DNA of 64,000 nt from assembly GCA_947626265.1 (NCBI GenBank), contig CANQRM010000002.1, positions 62,001-126,000 of the forward strand, read 5' to 3'. The position numbers and the translations under genes are program-made. This document shows, in pieces, positions 54,826 through 63,533 of this stretch. Source of the DNA: an uncultured Oscillospiraceae bacterium (GTDB lineage Bacteria > Bacillota > Clostridia > Oscillospirales > Oscillospiraceae). Under the pieces are notes generated by a model. The model was not told where the DNA came from, made no database searches, and was given only the letters and a program-made list of their open reading frames with translations. How positions within the stretch are numbered: the stretch's first letter is position 1; each line of letters begins with the position of its first letter.

Positions 54826-54911
54826 GCCCGGCGGGAGCCGGCAGTGTGCCGGATGCGGTTGGTGAGCGAAGCGAACTTTAGCAGCAGGCATACTGCCGGG
54901 CCCGTCCGGGC
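54826..54911 (+). repeat. Family A structured repeat, copy 5
   Basis: 86 bp with outer stem GCCCGGCGGG/CCCGTCCGGGC replacing GGGCGG/CCGCCC, and inner stem CCGGCAGTGTGCC/GGCATACTGCCGG. The apical GCGAACTTTAGC is unchanged. A short GGCCGCCC-AATGCCAG motif before it matches the 3' flank of copy 2. Confidence 0.8.
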
Positions 54912-55033
54912 AAAACCTGCGTCCTCAAAGGGCGGCCTGGGACACAGTTTTAATCCCTTTTTAATCTCCCTTCCATATCCCTTTAAAAAACCCGTGCTAG
55001 GATGGGCCCAGATAAAGACAAGGAGGTATCGCC

Positions 55034-55582
55034 ATGGAACGGTACGAGATGGCGGAGCTTTTGAGCCAAAAGGCGGGCGTGACCCTGGAGGAGGCCCGCC
55101 AGGCTCTGGAGGACAACGACTGGGACATGCTGGACGCCATGGTGGCCCTGGAACGGGCCCACAACAAGGCCAGCGGCGTCCATGTGGAGACGGGGGCCGA
55201 GGAGCCCAACGGCGTGAAGCCCGTGAAGAACGTCAGCTCCAGGGACGGCGCCGGGGTGTTCACCAACGGCTTCGCGGTGCTGTGGGGGTATGTGAAAAAG
55301 CTGTTCCGCATCAGCCTGGACAACGATTTCGTGGTCCTGCACCACGATAAACAAATTCTGGCCGTGCCGGTGCTGGTGCTGGTGGTGCTGCTGTTCGCCA
55401 GCTTCGGGCTCATGCTGGTGGTACTGCTGGCGGGGCTCTTCCTGGACTGCAAGTACCACTTCGCCGGCCGGCAGCTGGGCCAGGAGGGCATCAACGCCGC
55501 CATGGACAAGGTCAGCGACCTGGCCGGGGACATCAAGCAGTCCATCCGCAATGCCGGCGAGGACAAGCCCGATGACCAGTGA
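55034..55582 (+). CDS. DUF4342/UBA-like membrane protein
   Basis: A 182-residue protein. A UBA-like three-helix N-terminus (about 1-45: LLSQKAGVTLEEARQALEDN, then DMLDAMVALE) resembles those of EF-Ts and NAC. A DUF4342 region with two adjacent membrane segments follows (about 115-145: VLVLVVLLFASFGLMLVVLL). The charged tail is predicted helical. Function is unknown. AGGAGG precedes the start, and a two-component system follows after 60 bases. Confidence 0.8.
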   Translation: MERYEMAELLSQKAGVTLEEARQALEDNDWDMLDAMVALERAHNKASGVHVETGAEEPNGVKPVKNVSSRDGAGVFTNGFAVLWGYVKKLFRISLDNDFVVLHHDKQILAVPVLVLVVLLFASFGLMLVVLLAGLFLDCKYHFAGRQLGQEGINAAMDKVSDLAGDIKQSIRNAGEDKPDDQ

Positions 55583-55645
55583 CCAAACACATTGCACAGG
55601 GGGCGGGGCTTCCCGCCCCCTTCTCTTTTGCCGGGAGGTGGCGCT

Positions 55646-56329
55646 ATGGCGGTGAAGATACTGATCGTGGAGGACGAGGCGGGCATCGCCCGGTTTTTGG
55701 AGCTGGAGCTTGAGCACGAGGGCTACGCCGTGGACAAGGCCGCCGACGGCCGCACAGGCCTGGACATGGCCCTCGCCGGCGGGTACGGCCTCATATTGCT
55801 GGACGTGATGCTGCCCGGGCTGAACGGCCTGGAGGTGCTGCGCCGGCTTCGGGCGGAGTCCGCGGTGCCGGTCATTTTGCTCACCGCCCGGGACGCGGTG
55901 ATGGACAAGGTCAGCGGTCTCGACATGGGCGCCAACGACTACATTACCAAGCCCTTCTCCATCGAGGAGCTTTTGGCCCGCATCCGGGCGGCCCTGCGGG
56001 CAGGCACGGCGGAAAAGCGCCCGGAAACCCTGACTTGGGGTGCTCTCGCCCTGGACCCGGCCCGGCACACGGTCACATATGATGGCGAGAGCATCCGCCT
56101 GACCTATAAGGAATTTCTGCTTTTGCAGACCCTCCTGGAGAACCGGGACATCGTCCAGACCCGGGACGCCCTCCTGGAAAAGGTATGGGGCTACGACTTC
56201 GCCGGGGAGACCAACGTGGTGGACGTGTACATCCGCTACCTGCGGCAGAAGATCGACGACCCCTATGGCGTGAAGCTCATCCACACCGTCCGGGGCCTGG
56301 GCTACGTCATCCAGGGGGACGGCACATGA
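55646..56329 (+). CDS. OmpR-family response regulator
   Basis: A 227-residue regulator. The receiver has Asp53 (LILLDVMLPGLNG) and Lys in NDYITKPF. The winged helix carries TYKEFLLLQTLLENR, NVVDVYIRYLRQKID and RGLGYVI. The start ATG follows GGGAGG. The gene overlaps the kinase gene start by four bases (ATGA). Targets may include the membrane-lipid genes just downstream, but that is only proximity. Confidence 0.93.
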   Translation: MAVKILIVEDEAGIARFLELELEHEGYAVDKAADGRTGLDMALAGGYGLILLDVMLPGLNGLEVLRRLRAESAVPVILLTARDAVMDKVSGLDMGANDYITKPFSIEELLARIRAALRAGTAEKRPETLTWGALALDPARHTVTYDGESIRLTYKEFLLLQTLLENRDIVQTRDALLEKVWGYDFAGETNVVDVYIRYLRQKIDDPYGVKLIHTVRGLGYVIQGDGT

Positions 56330-57633
56330 ACGGCCGCACCACCTCCATCGCCCGGCGCATCGCCTGGGGCCAGCAGTGGCGGAAGCTGTGGCGCATCCTG
56401 TGGCAGACGGCGGTGCTGTTCATCGTGGCTGTCGCGGTGTGGTGCGTGGCCACGGAGACCGCGGTATGCGGGGCGCTTGTGCCCAATGCTGAGCGGTCCG
56501 TGGACGTGCACGGCTTCGCGGACGATTTTCTGACGGCCATACTGGTGCGCCCCGGCGACATCCTTCAGCAGCTCAAGGGCGTGGACCTCTTTTCCGGCAC
56601 GGCCGTCTATCACATGGGGCAGAGCTCGGCGGACATGGGCCTGTTCCTCTTCTGGCTGACCTTCTGCCTTGCCTGCCTCACGGCGCTGCGGCTCCTGTTC
56701 TGGGTGCTGGGCTGCTTTCGGGCCACGGCCCGCGTGCGCCGGTATCTGCGGCCCATCGACGACATCGCCCAGGTGACGGAGAGCATCTCCGCCCACGGTT
56801 TCGACGAGAGCAAGTTCCACTCCCTGGAGGCGGCCATCGACCATCTGAACGGTGCCTCCCCCGACGAGCAGCTGCACGTGGGCGACAGCGACCTGGCGGG
56901 GCTGGAGACCGCGGTGAACAACCTCATCGTGCGCATGCATAATGGCTACCGGCAGCAGGTGCGCTTCGTGGACGACGCCAGCCACGAGCTGCGCACCCCC
57001 ATCGCCGTCATCCAGGGCTACGCCGACATGCTGGACCGCTGGGGCAAGACCGACGAGAAGGTATTAAACGAGTCCATCCGGGCCATCCGCACCGAGGCGG
57101 AGCACATGAAGACCCTGGTGGAGCAGCTATTGTTCCTGGCCCGGGGCGACGCGGGCCGCCAGGAGCTGAAGCTGGAGGACACGGACCTGGCCGCTCTGGT
57201 GCGGGAGGTATACGAGGAGAGCCGGATGATAGACCCCGGGCACGAATACGCCGCGGACCTTTCCGACGCCGTGCCCGTGCGGGCCGACCCGGCGCTCTTG
57301 AAGCAGGCGGTGCGCATCCTCACGGACAACGCCCGCAAATACTCCCCCGCCGGGACCCGCATCACCCTCCGGGCCTATATGGACGGCCCGGACGCCTGCG
57401 CCGACGTGCAGGATAACGGCATGGGCGTGAGCCCCGAAGACGCCCCCAAAATGTTCGACCGCTTCTTCCGCTCCGACGCCGCCCGGAAGGCCGACGACAA
57501 GGGCAGCGGGCTGGGCCTCTCCATCGCCCGGTGGATCGTGAGCCGCCACGGCGGGCACTTCCAGGTCCGCTCCTACGAGGGCGTGGGCACCCGGGTGACC
57601 CTGGTCCTGCCGGGGGATTTAAAGAAGTCTTAA
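56326..57633 (+). CDS. Membrane sensor histidine kinase
   Basis: A 435-residue kinase. Two membrane helices (about 25-45 and 105-130) flank a short external loop. A HAMP-like linker, the HisKA domain with His220 (DDASHELRTP) and a HATPase domain follow, with N box LTDNARKYSP and G boxes DNGMGVSP and GSGLGLSIARW. It is the partner of the overlapping response regulator. A terminator follows. Confidence 0.93.
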   Translation: MNGRTTSIARRIAWGQQWRKLWRILWQTAVLFIVAVAVWCVATETAVCGALVPNAERSVDVHGFADDFLTAILVRPGDILQQLKGVDLFSGTAVYHMGQSSADMGLFLFWLTFCLACLTALRLLFWVLGCFRATARVRRYLRPIDDIAQVTESISAHGFDESKFHSLEAAIDHLNGASPDEQLHVGDSDLAGLETAVNNLIVRMHNGYRQQVRFVDDASHELRTPIAVIQGYADMLDRWGKTDEKVLNESIRAIRTEAEHMKTLVEQLLFLARGDAGRQELKLEDTDLAALVREVYEESRMIDPGHEYAADLSDAVPVRADPALLKQAVRILTDNARKYSPAGTRITLRAYMDGPDACADVQDNGMGVSPEDAPKMFDRFFRSDAARKADDKGSGLGLSIARWIVSRHGGHFQVRSYEGVGTRVTLVLPGDLKKS

Positions 57634-57638
57634 AAGAC

Positions 57639-57681
57639 AAATGGCCCCATTCGCTGTATACTGCGGTACGGGCCATTTTTA
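57639..57681 (+). terminator. Terminator of the two-component operon
   Basis: Stem AAATGGCCC/GGGCCATTT with a 22-base loop and a short T-run. Confidence 0.65.
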
Positions 57682-57823
57682 CCCTTTCCTTTACCGCTCC
57701 CTTTACCGGCGTTGTCTATATTCATGGCAGGCTGTGACGAAACTGTAAGGCATTTGTAATAGATACCGGTTGCGCCGGAGGGCGGCTTTTGATAAAATGA
57801 TGACGAATCCAAAGGAGGCCCCT

Positions 57824-58489
57824 ATGCCCTCACCCCTGTTAAAACAGATACCCAAGCCCGGCTGGAAGATGCTGACGGCGGCGTTTATATTCCAGTGCCT
57901 CGTCTACAGCGGTACCCGGCTCATCAACACCGCATGGCCTCACTGGGACATGACCACGGCCCTGGACGAGGCTGTGCCCTTTCTGCCCTGGACGGTGGCG
58001 GTGTACGCGGGGGCGTTCCTGTTCTGGTTCGTGAACTATAATCTCGCGGTGACGCCCTGCGACGGCCGGGCCTGGCGGTTTTTGACGGCGGACATATTGG
58101 GGAAAGCGGTGTGTCTGGTCATCTTCCTGGCCCTGCCCACCGGGAACGTCCGCCCGGACATCCCGGAGGGGGCGCCTCTGGGCTGGGCTATGGGCTTTAT
58201 CTGGGCCATGGACACGCCGGACAACCTGTTCCCCTCGCTCCACTGCCTCAACAGCTGGCTGTGCTGGGCGGCGGTGCGGGGCCGGGCCGACGTGCCCCGG
58301 TGGTATAAAGCCCTCTCCCTGGTCCTGGTCCTGGCCATATGTGCGTCCACCCTGACCACCCATCAGCATGTGATATTGGACGTGCTGGGCGGCACAGCGC
58401 TGGCGGAGCTTGCCTGGCAGACCGCCGGGCATACGGACCTGGCCGCCCTCTACCGGCGGCTGTGGGAGCGGGAGAAGGCGACCATATAA
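57824..58489 (+). CDS. PAP2-family membrane phosphatase
   Basis: A 221-residue polytopic protein. The PAP2 core motifs are PSLHCLNSW near 138-146 and THQHVILDVLGG near 183-194. The first motif (KxxxxxxRP) is not clear. It may dephosphorylate phosphatidate, PGP or undecaprenyl pyrophosphate. It is the first of four genes for membrane lipids, with AAAGGAGG before its start. A phospholipid-synthesis role is likely from context. Confidence 0.85.
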   Translation: MPSPLLKQIPKPGWKMLTAAFIFQCLVYSGTRLINTAWPHWDMTTALDEAVPFLPWTVAVYAGAFLFWFVNYNLAVTPCDGRAWRFLTADILGKAVCLVIFLALPTGNVRPDIPEGAPLGWAMGFIWAMDTPDNLFPSLHCLNSWLCWAAVRGRADVPRWYKALSLVLVLAICASTLTTHQHVILDVLGGTALAELAWQTAGHTDLAALYRRLWEREKATI

Positions 58490-58503
58490 GAAGGGAGTTC
58501 CCC

Positions 58504-59544
58504 ATGACAAAACAGCAAAGACGCATCCTGGGGGACGGTCTTCTGTTCGCGGCCATCCTGGCCCTGACGCTGTACGCGGTGTTCCGGGGCCGGGACCTGG
58601 AGGACGTGCTGGACGCCATCCACTCCTGCGACGGCCGGTGGCTCCTCCCCGCCCTGGGCTGCGTGGTGGTGTTCATCGGCGGCGAGTCGGTGATCCTCCG
58701 GCTGCTGCTGCGCTCCCGGGGCGTGGCGCTGGGGCGGTTTCGGTGCTTTCTCGTGTCCTCAGCGGGGTTTTTCTTCTCCGCTGTCACCCCCTCCGCCGGG
58801 GGCGGCCAGCCCATGCAGGCCTACTTCCTGCGGCGGGAGAAGGTGCCGGTGCCCATCTCCGCGGCCATACTGCTGGCGGTGACGGTCACCTACAAGCTGG
58901 TGCTCATCACCACGGGCCTTGTGCTGGTGCTTTTTAAGTACGACTTCCTGCGGACCCACTTCGGCAACTACATCTATCTCTTTTGGGGCGGCATGGCCAT
59001 CACCACCGGCTTCACCGCGTTCCTGCTGATGCTGGTGTTCCACCCCCGCATGGCAAAGAAGCTGTGCCACGGCGGGCTGGGGCTTCTGGAAAAGCTCCAT
59101 ATCCTGCACCACAGCGACGCCCGGGAGGAGCGGCTGCTGGCCGCCATGGACAAGTACCACGAGACGGCAGCCTACTTCAAGACCCACATGGGCCTGATGG
59201 CCCTGGTGCAGGTCATCACCTTCGCCCAGCGCTACGCCCTGTTCACGGTGCCCTGGCTGGTGTACCGGGCCTTCGGCCTCACGGGGTACGGGTGGCTTTC
59301 CATCGCCGTGCTGCAGGCGGCCATCCAGGCGGCGGCGGACATGCTCCCCCTGCCGGGAGGCATGGGGGTGACGGAGGCCATGTTCCTGACGGTATTCGAG
59401 CCCCTGTTCGGGGCGCTGACCCTGCCGGCCATGGTGCTGAGCCGGGGGACGGATTTTTACTGCCGGCTGCTGCTGTCGGCGCTGTTCACCGCCCTGGCGG
59501 CGCTGCTGCTGGGCCGCAGAAAGAGAGAGGAGGACGGGGCATGA
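58504..59544 (+). CDS. Flippase-like integral membrane protein (UPF0104/LPG_synthase_TM)
   Basis: A 346-residue protein with eight membrane helices and the family features SSAGFFFSAVTPSAGGGQPMQ and PGGMGVTEA. This domain forms the flippase part of MprF and stands alone in many Firmicutes. It lacks the C-terminal lysyltransferase of MprF. A lipid-flipping role is inferred. It overlaps pssA by four bases. Confidence 0.85.
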   Translation: MTKQQRRILGDGLLFAAILALTLYAVFRGRDLEDVLDAIHSCDGRWLLPALGCVVVFIGGESVILRLLLRSRGVALGRFRCFLVSSAGFFFSAVTPSAGGGQPMQAYFLRREKVPVPISAAILLAVTVTYKLVLITTGLVLVLFKYDFLRTHFGNYIYLFWGGMAITTGFTAFLLMLVFHPRMAKKLCHGGLGLLEKLHILHHSDAREERLLAAMDKYHETAAYFKTHMGLMALVQVITFAQRYALFTVPWLVYRAFGLTGYGWLSIAVLQAAIQAAADMLPLPGGMGVTEAMFLTVFEPLFGALTLPAMVLSRGTDFYCRLLLSALFTALAALLLGRRKREEDGA

Positions 59545-60206
59545 TCGGCCGATATGACTACACCGTGTGGATGACCTACGCAAGCCTTGTGTCGTCTCTC
59601 GCGGGCATGTTTCTCGCCACGGCGGGCCACGTCCGCTGGGCCTTGGCGTGCCTGGCCCTGTCCGGGCTCATGGACGCCTTCGACGGGAAGATCGCCCGCA
59701 CGAAAAAAGACCGCACTGACATGGAAAAGGCCTACGGCGTGCAGATCGATTCCCTCTGCGACGTCGTGTGCTTTGGGGTGCTGCCGGTGATCATCTGCAT
59801 CCACCTGGGCATGCACAGCCTCTGGGCCGTTGCCATCCTCTGCTTCTACGGTCTCGCGGGGCTCATCCGCCTGGCCTGGTTCAACATCACCGCCGACGCC
59901 CCGCCCCGGCCCGACGGGAAGAAGTATTTTGAGGGCCTGCCCATCACCTCCGTGGCGGTGATATTGCCCATCTTCTACGCCGCTGGCACTCTGGCCCCCG
60001 CTTTCTTTGCGGCGGCCCTGCCCTTCGTCATGCTCCTTACGGGATTTTTGTTCATCCTCCGTTTCCCCTTTCCCAAGCCCACCACGAAAGAGCTTCTTAT
60101 GATCATCGCCCTGGTGGGGGCCGCCATACTGTACATTCTGGCCTGCCATCTGTGGGGCAGCGTCCTGCCCTGGAAGTGGGTGCTGCGCCGGGTGCCCAGC
60201 CCATGA
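59541..60206 (+). CDS. pssA: CDP-diacylglycerol-serine O-phosphatidyltransferase
   Basis: A 221-residue CDP-alcohol phosphotransferase. The signature DG-xx-AR-x(n)-G-xxx-D-xxx-D reads DAFDGKIARTKKD followed by GVQIDSLCDVV near 55-76. It has six or more membrane helices. It makes phosphatidylserine from CDP-diacylglycerol and serine. The overlapping psd gene downstream supports PssA over the PgsA/choline relatives. Coupled by ATGA overlaps on both sides. Confidence 0.9.
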   Translation: MIGRYDYTVWMTYASLVSSLAGMFLATAGHVRWALACLALSGLMDAFDGKIARTKKDRTDMEKAYGVQIDSLCDVVCFGVLPVIICIHLGMHSLWAVAILCFYGLAGLIRLAWFNITADAPPRPDGKKYFEGLPITSVAVILPIFYAAGTLAPAFFAAALPFVMLLTGFLFILRFPFPKPTTKELLMIIALVGAAILYILACHLWGSVLPWKWVLRRVPSP

Positions 60207-61093
60207 GAGCGGCGGAATTTCTATGCGGCACGGCCCCGGGGCGCGTTCTGCTCCGGGGCCTGTGCCGTCCCTGGTTCTCCAAGCTGGGAGGCTGGGTGCT
60301 CTCGACCCGCCTGTCCGCCCTGGCGGTGGGCCCCTTCGTCCGGGCCCACCATATCGACATGACCCAGTGCGCCGAGACAAAGTTTTCCTCCTTCAACAAC
60401 TTCTTCACCCGGCGGCTGCCGCCCGCGGCAAGGCCCGCGGACATGGACCCTGCCGCCTTCATAAGCCCCTGCGACGGACGGCTTACGGTCTGGCCCGCGG
60501 ATGAGACGGGCCGCTTTCCCGTGAAGGGCACGGACTACAATCTGGCGGAGCTCCTGCGGGACGAGGCCCTGGCAAAGCGGTTTTACGGCGGCCTGGTGTG
60601 GCTCTTCCGCCTGTCCCCGGAGGACTACCACCGGTACATCTGGACGGCGGACGGCACGGCGGGCGAGCGGGTGTCCATCCCCGGGGTGCTCCACACCGTT
60701 CAGCCCCTGGCGCGGGGCCAGCGGCCGGTGTACCACGAGAACACCCGGCAGTACCGGCTGCTGGACACCGCCTTCGGGCCTATGATCGTCATGGAGGTGG
60801 GGGCCCTGCTGGTGGGGAAGATAGAGAACGAGCCCATCCAAAACCCCGTGCGCCGGGGCATGGAAAAGGGCCATTTCGCCTTCGGCGGCTCCACTATTAT
60901 CCTGATAACGCCTCCCAACGCCGCCTCCCCCTTCCCCGCCATCGCCGGCCCCTCCGCCCGCGGCGAGGAGACGCCGGTAAAGCAGGGGCAGCGGGTGGGG
61001 ACAGTAATGCAGAAAGCCTCCCCTGTGCAAGGGGAGGTGCCGAGCAGCAGCGAGGCGGAGGGGTTGTCAGGCAATCCCTCAGTCACCGCCTGA
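60203..61093 (+). CDS. psd: Phosphatidylserine decarboxylase with repeat-derived C-terminus
   Basis: A 296-residue proenzyme that converts phosphatidylserine to phosphatidylethanolamine at the membrane. Active-site residues are Asp91 (SPCDGR), His143 (DYHRY) and the self-cleavage motif GGST (228-231), where Ser230 becomes the pyruvoyl group. Residues 272-296 and the stop codon are encoded by the family B repeat. The native end was probably near VGTVM, so the tail is an addition after the conserved fold. Coupled to pssA. Confidence 0.9.
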   Translation: MRAAEFLCGTAPGRVLLRGLCRPWFSKLGGWVLSTRLSALAVGPFVRAHHIDMTQCAETKFSSFNNFFTRRLPPAARPADMDPAAFISPCDGRLTVWPADETGRFPVKGTDYNLAELLRDEALAKRFYGGLVWLFRLSPEDYHRYIWTADGTAGERVSIPGVLHTVQPLARGQRPVYHENTRQYRLLDTAFGPMIVMEVGALLVGKIENEPIQNPVRRGMEKGHFAFGGSTIILITPPNAASPFPAIAGPSARGEETPVKQGQRVGTVMQKASPVQGEVPSSSEAEGLSGNPSVTA

Positions 61094-61126
61094 CGGCGGC
61101 GACAGCTCCCTTTACACAAGGGAGCC
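61016..61126 (+). repeat. Family B palindromic repeat, copy 2
   Basis: About 110 bp with terminal hairpins CCTCCCC/GGGGAGG and GCTCCCT/AGGGAGC, and the core GGGGTTGT...CAATCCCTCAGTCA. It is inserted at the 3' end of psd and supplies that gene's last codons. The terminator of cstA begins 10 bases beyond it. Confidence 0.8.
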
Positions 61127-61136
61127 TTCCAAGCAG

Positions 61137-61176
61137 AAAAAATGACCGCTGCTTTCGCAGCGGCCATTTTTTGTTT
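61137..61176. terminator. Bidirectional terminator between psd and cstA
   Basis: A 16-bp stem with one mismatch (AAAAAATGACCGCTGC region against GCAGCGGCCATTTTTT), with a TTTC loop and T-runs on both strands. Confidence 0.85.
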
Positions 61177-61183
61177 GCCAGAA

Positions 61184-62890
61184 TCAAGCCTTGGTCTTCT
61201 TGCTCTGCTTGGAGAAGGTGCCGATGCCCTCGATGATCAGGAACACGGCCAGGATGACCATCGCCACAGCGATGACCAGCTGGAACCAGTTGCCCCAGAC
61301 GGTGCCCGCGAAGCAGGTCACAGCCAGGTCCTTGATCTTGATGACCAGGAAGGTCAGGGTGGCGACCAGCATGAAGATCATGGGGATGTAGAACATCTTG
61401 TTGTTCTTGCCGATCTGGCCCAGCCAAGCGGCCACGGCCATCAGAGCAAGACCAGCCAGCAGCTGGTTGGCAGCGCCGAACAGACCCCAGATAGCGCTCA
61501 GGCTCATGCCGCCCAGCAGGCAGCCAACCACGACCATGAACACGGTACCGGTCAGAGGATGAGCCAGGAACTTGCGGGCGCCGGTGGCGTCCTTCCAGGT
61601 GGCCTCGCCTTCCTTGAGGAAGAGCTCGGTGAACATGAAGCGGCTCAGACGGGTGCCGGTGTCGAGGGAAGTCAGCGCGAACACGGACACGGCCAGGGTC
61701 AGCAGGGTATAGACCACGTTGTAGACGTGGCTCGCGGTATCCAGGCTGAACATGGAGGCGATGCCGGTGGCGAAGGCCACGGCGGGGGAACCAAACTCGC
61801 CGGCGGTGTAACGGGAGAACACCATGCCGACAGCGATCAGGGACACGACGCCCAGAGCGGACTCGATGAGCATGGAGCCGTAGCCGATGGCCTTGGCGTC
61901 CTTCTCGTTGGCCAGCTGCTTGGAGGAGGTGCCGGTGGAGATCAGGGAGTGGAAGCCGGAGCACGCGCCGCAGGCCACGGTGATGAACAGGGCCGGGAAC
62001 ATGCCGCCCAGGCTGGTGGACCAGCCGGTGAAGGCGGGCAGCTCGAAGGTGGCGGTCTTGTCGCCGGTGAAGGCGGAGAAGAAGATGCCGATAACGGCCA
62101 CAGCCATCATGCCGTACAGCAGGAAGCTGCTGAGGTAGTCACGGGGCTGGAGCATGATCCACACGGGGATCAGGGAGGCCACGGCGATGTACACACCGAT
62201 CAGGATGATCCAAGTGGTGCGGCTCAGAGCCAGGCCGAAGTTCAGGCCGACCCAGATGGCGGCCACGATGCCGATGATGCCGATGATGGTGGCGGGCACG
62301 GTGCCCAGGCCGGCCTTATTGGTCAGCAGGCCGTAGATGATGGCCAGGACGATGAACAGCACGGACACCATAGCGGTGGTCTCGTTGCCGGTCACGGTGC
62401 CGGAGGTGATGCCCACGGAGTCGGACATGAAGGTGCCGGCCACGACGTTCACGAAGGACGCGATGACCATGATGAGCACCAGCAGAGCGAACAGGATGAA
62501 CAGCTTCTTGGCACGGTCGCCCATGGAGGTCTTGATGATCTCGCCGACGGACTTGCCCTCGTTACGGATGGAAGCGAACAGGGAGCCGAAGTCCTGCAGG
62601 CCGCCGAAGAAGATACCGCCAATGACGCACCACAGGAATACGGGGACCCAGCCGAAAACGGAGGCCTGGATCGGTCCATTGATGGGGCCGGCGCCCGCGA
62701 TGGACGAGAAGTGGTGACCCATCAGAACGGCGGGCTTGGCGGCGACGTAGTCCACGCCGTCTTCCATCTCCACCGCAGGGGTCTTTCTGCTGGGGTCGAT
62801 GCCCCACTGCTTTGCCAGCCAGGAGCCATAGGTAACATAGCCGATGACCAGCAAAACGATCGCCGCGAGGATGATCAGTACTGCAATCAT
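61184..62890 (-). CDS. cstA: CstA-family transporter (carbon starvation protein)
   Basis: A 568-residue polytopic protein with about 16 helices, of the short Firmicutes CstA type. Conserved parts are GHHFSSIAGAGPINGPI near 53-69, ACGACSGFHSLISTGTSSKQL near 315-335 (split there by a helix end) and LTSLDTGTRLSRF. In E. coli, CstA and its relative BtsT import pyruvate and perhaps peptides. GGGAGAG precedes the ATG. It follows the unrecognised gene by 11 bases and is probably co-transcribed with it. Confidence 0.93.
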   Translation of the reverse strand: MIAVLIILAAIVLLVIGYVTYGSWLAKQWGIDPSRKTPAVEMEDGVDYVAAKPAVLMGHHFSSIAGAGPINGPIQASVFGWVPVFLWCVIGGIFFGGLQDFGSLFASIRNEGKSVGEIIKTSMGDRAKKLFILFALLVLIMVIASFVNVVAGTFMSDSVGITSGTVTGNETTAMVSVLFIVLAIIYGLLTNKAGLGTVPATIIGIIGIVAAIWVGLNFGLALSRTTWIILIGVYIAVASLIPVWIMLQPRDYLSSFLLYGMMAVAVIGIFFSAFTGDKTATFELPAFTGWSTSLGGMFPALFITVACGACSGFHSLISTGTSSKQLANEKDAKAIGYGSMLIESALGVVSLIAVGMVFSRYTAGEFGSPAVAFATGIASMFSLDTASHVYNVVYTLLTLAVSVFALTSLDTGTRLSRFMFTELFLKEGEATWKDATGARKFLAHPLTGTVFMVVVGCLLGGMSLSAIWGLFGAANQLLAGLALMAVAAWLGQIGKNNKMFYIPMIFMLVATLTFLVIKIKDLAVTCFAGTVWGNWFQLVIAVAMVILAVFLIIEGIGTFSKQSKKTKA

Positions 62891-62901
62891 GATAACTCTC
62901 C

Positions 62902-63402
62902 CTACCTTTGATTTGAAATATTGCGAAAGAGCTTCTTCAGTTCCCGGCCCAGGCGGTTATGGACCAGGGTGCCGGAAGAAGTCTCCAGTGCAACCGCGCG
63001 ATAGTTGCTCCAGCCCTGCAGGCGGTAGCTGTAGCTCTTATAGTGTTTCAGCTTCTTCACCGCGGCCATGGCGTCCGGCTCTATGCGGTCCGCCAGGACG
63101 ATCAACGTGACGTCGGAATTGCGGTGGGCGCTGTGGGGCTTGACGTAGGATATGCCCCGCTCCCAGGCGGCGGCGTCCATCTCCATCAGCTTATCCAGCG
63201 TCAGGTCCTCCACCGCGGCGAAGTAGACGTACTCGTGGGAATCCGCCTCGGAGATGCGGGCGCTCTTTACCAGCACGTACGTCTCCCCGTGGGAGTGGAA
63301 CCGTGCCTCCGCGTCAAAGGGGGGCTGCACGTCTTCCCGTATCACGTCGTAGTACCGGACATAGGAGCGCAGGAGCTTTTCCAGGGCTTCCGAGGCTGTC
63401 AT
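62902..63402 (-). CDS. Unrecognised protein upstream of cstA
   Basis: A 166-residue soluble protein, alpha/beta by appearance. Features are an N-terminal helix (ASEALEKLLRSYVRYYDV), strands HGETYVLVKSARI and EYVYFAAVEDL, a segment HRNSDVTLIVLADRIEPDAMAAVKK, and the end NRLGRELKKLFRN. There are no Cys, no signal and no membrane helix. It is co-transcribed with cstA, so a regulatory or accessory role for the transporter is possible. I know no function. Confidence 0.65.
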   Translation of the reverse strand: MTASEALEKLLRSYVRYYDVIREDVQPPFDAEARFHSHGETYVLVKSARISEADSHEYVYFAAVEDLTLDKLMEMDAAAWERGISYVKPHSAHRNSDVTLIVLADRIEPDAMAAVKKLKHYKSYSYRLQGWSNYRAVALETSSGTLVHNRLGRELKKLFRNISNQR

Positions 63403-63533
63403 ATCTTCACCCGTTTAAAAGAAAAAATTGTGAGCAAATTGTGAACGCATTCAATCAAAGATATTCTAGCGCCAAAGTGTGAAAAGTGCAAGCCCTTTTT
63501 CCGAAAATAAGGGCGAAAAATGCAGGAATTTTG

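Noticed and set aside
29121..54911. Family A elements as ordinary terminators or CRISPR repeats
   Set aside because: No T-run follows the stems, separate terminators exist beside several copies, and copies are kilobases apart.
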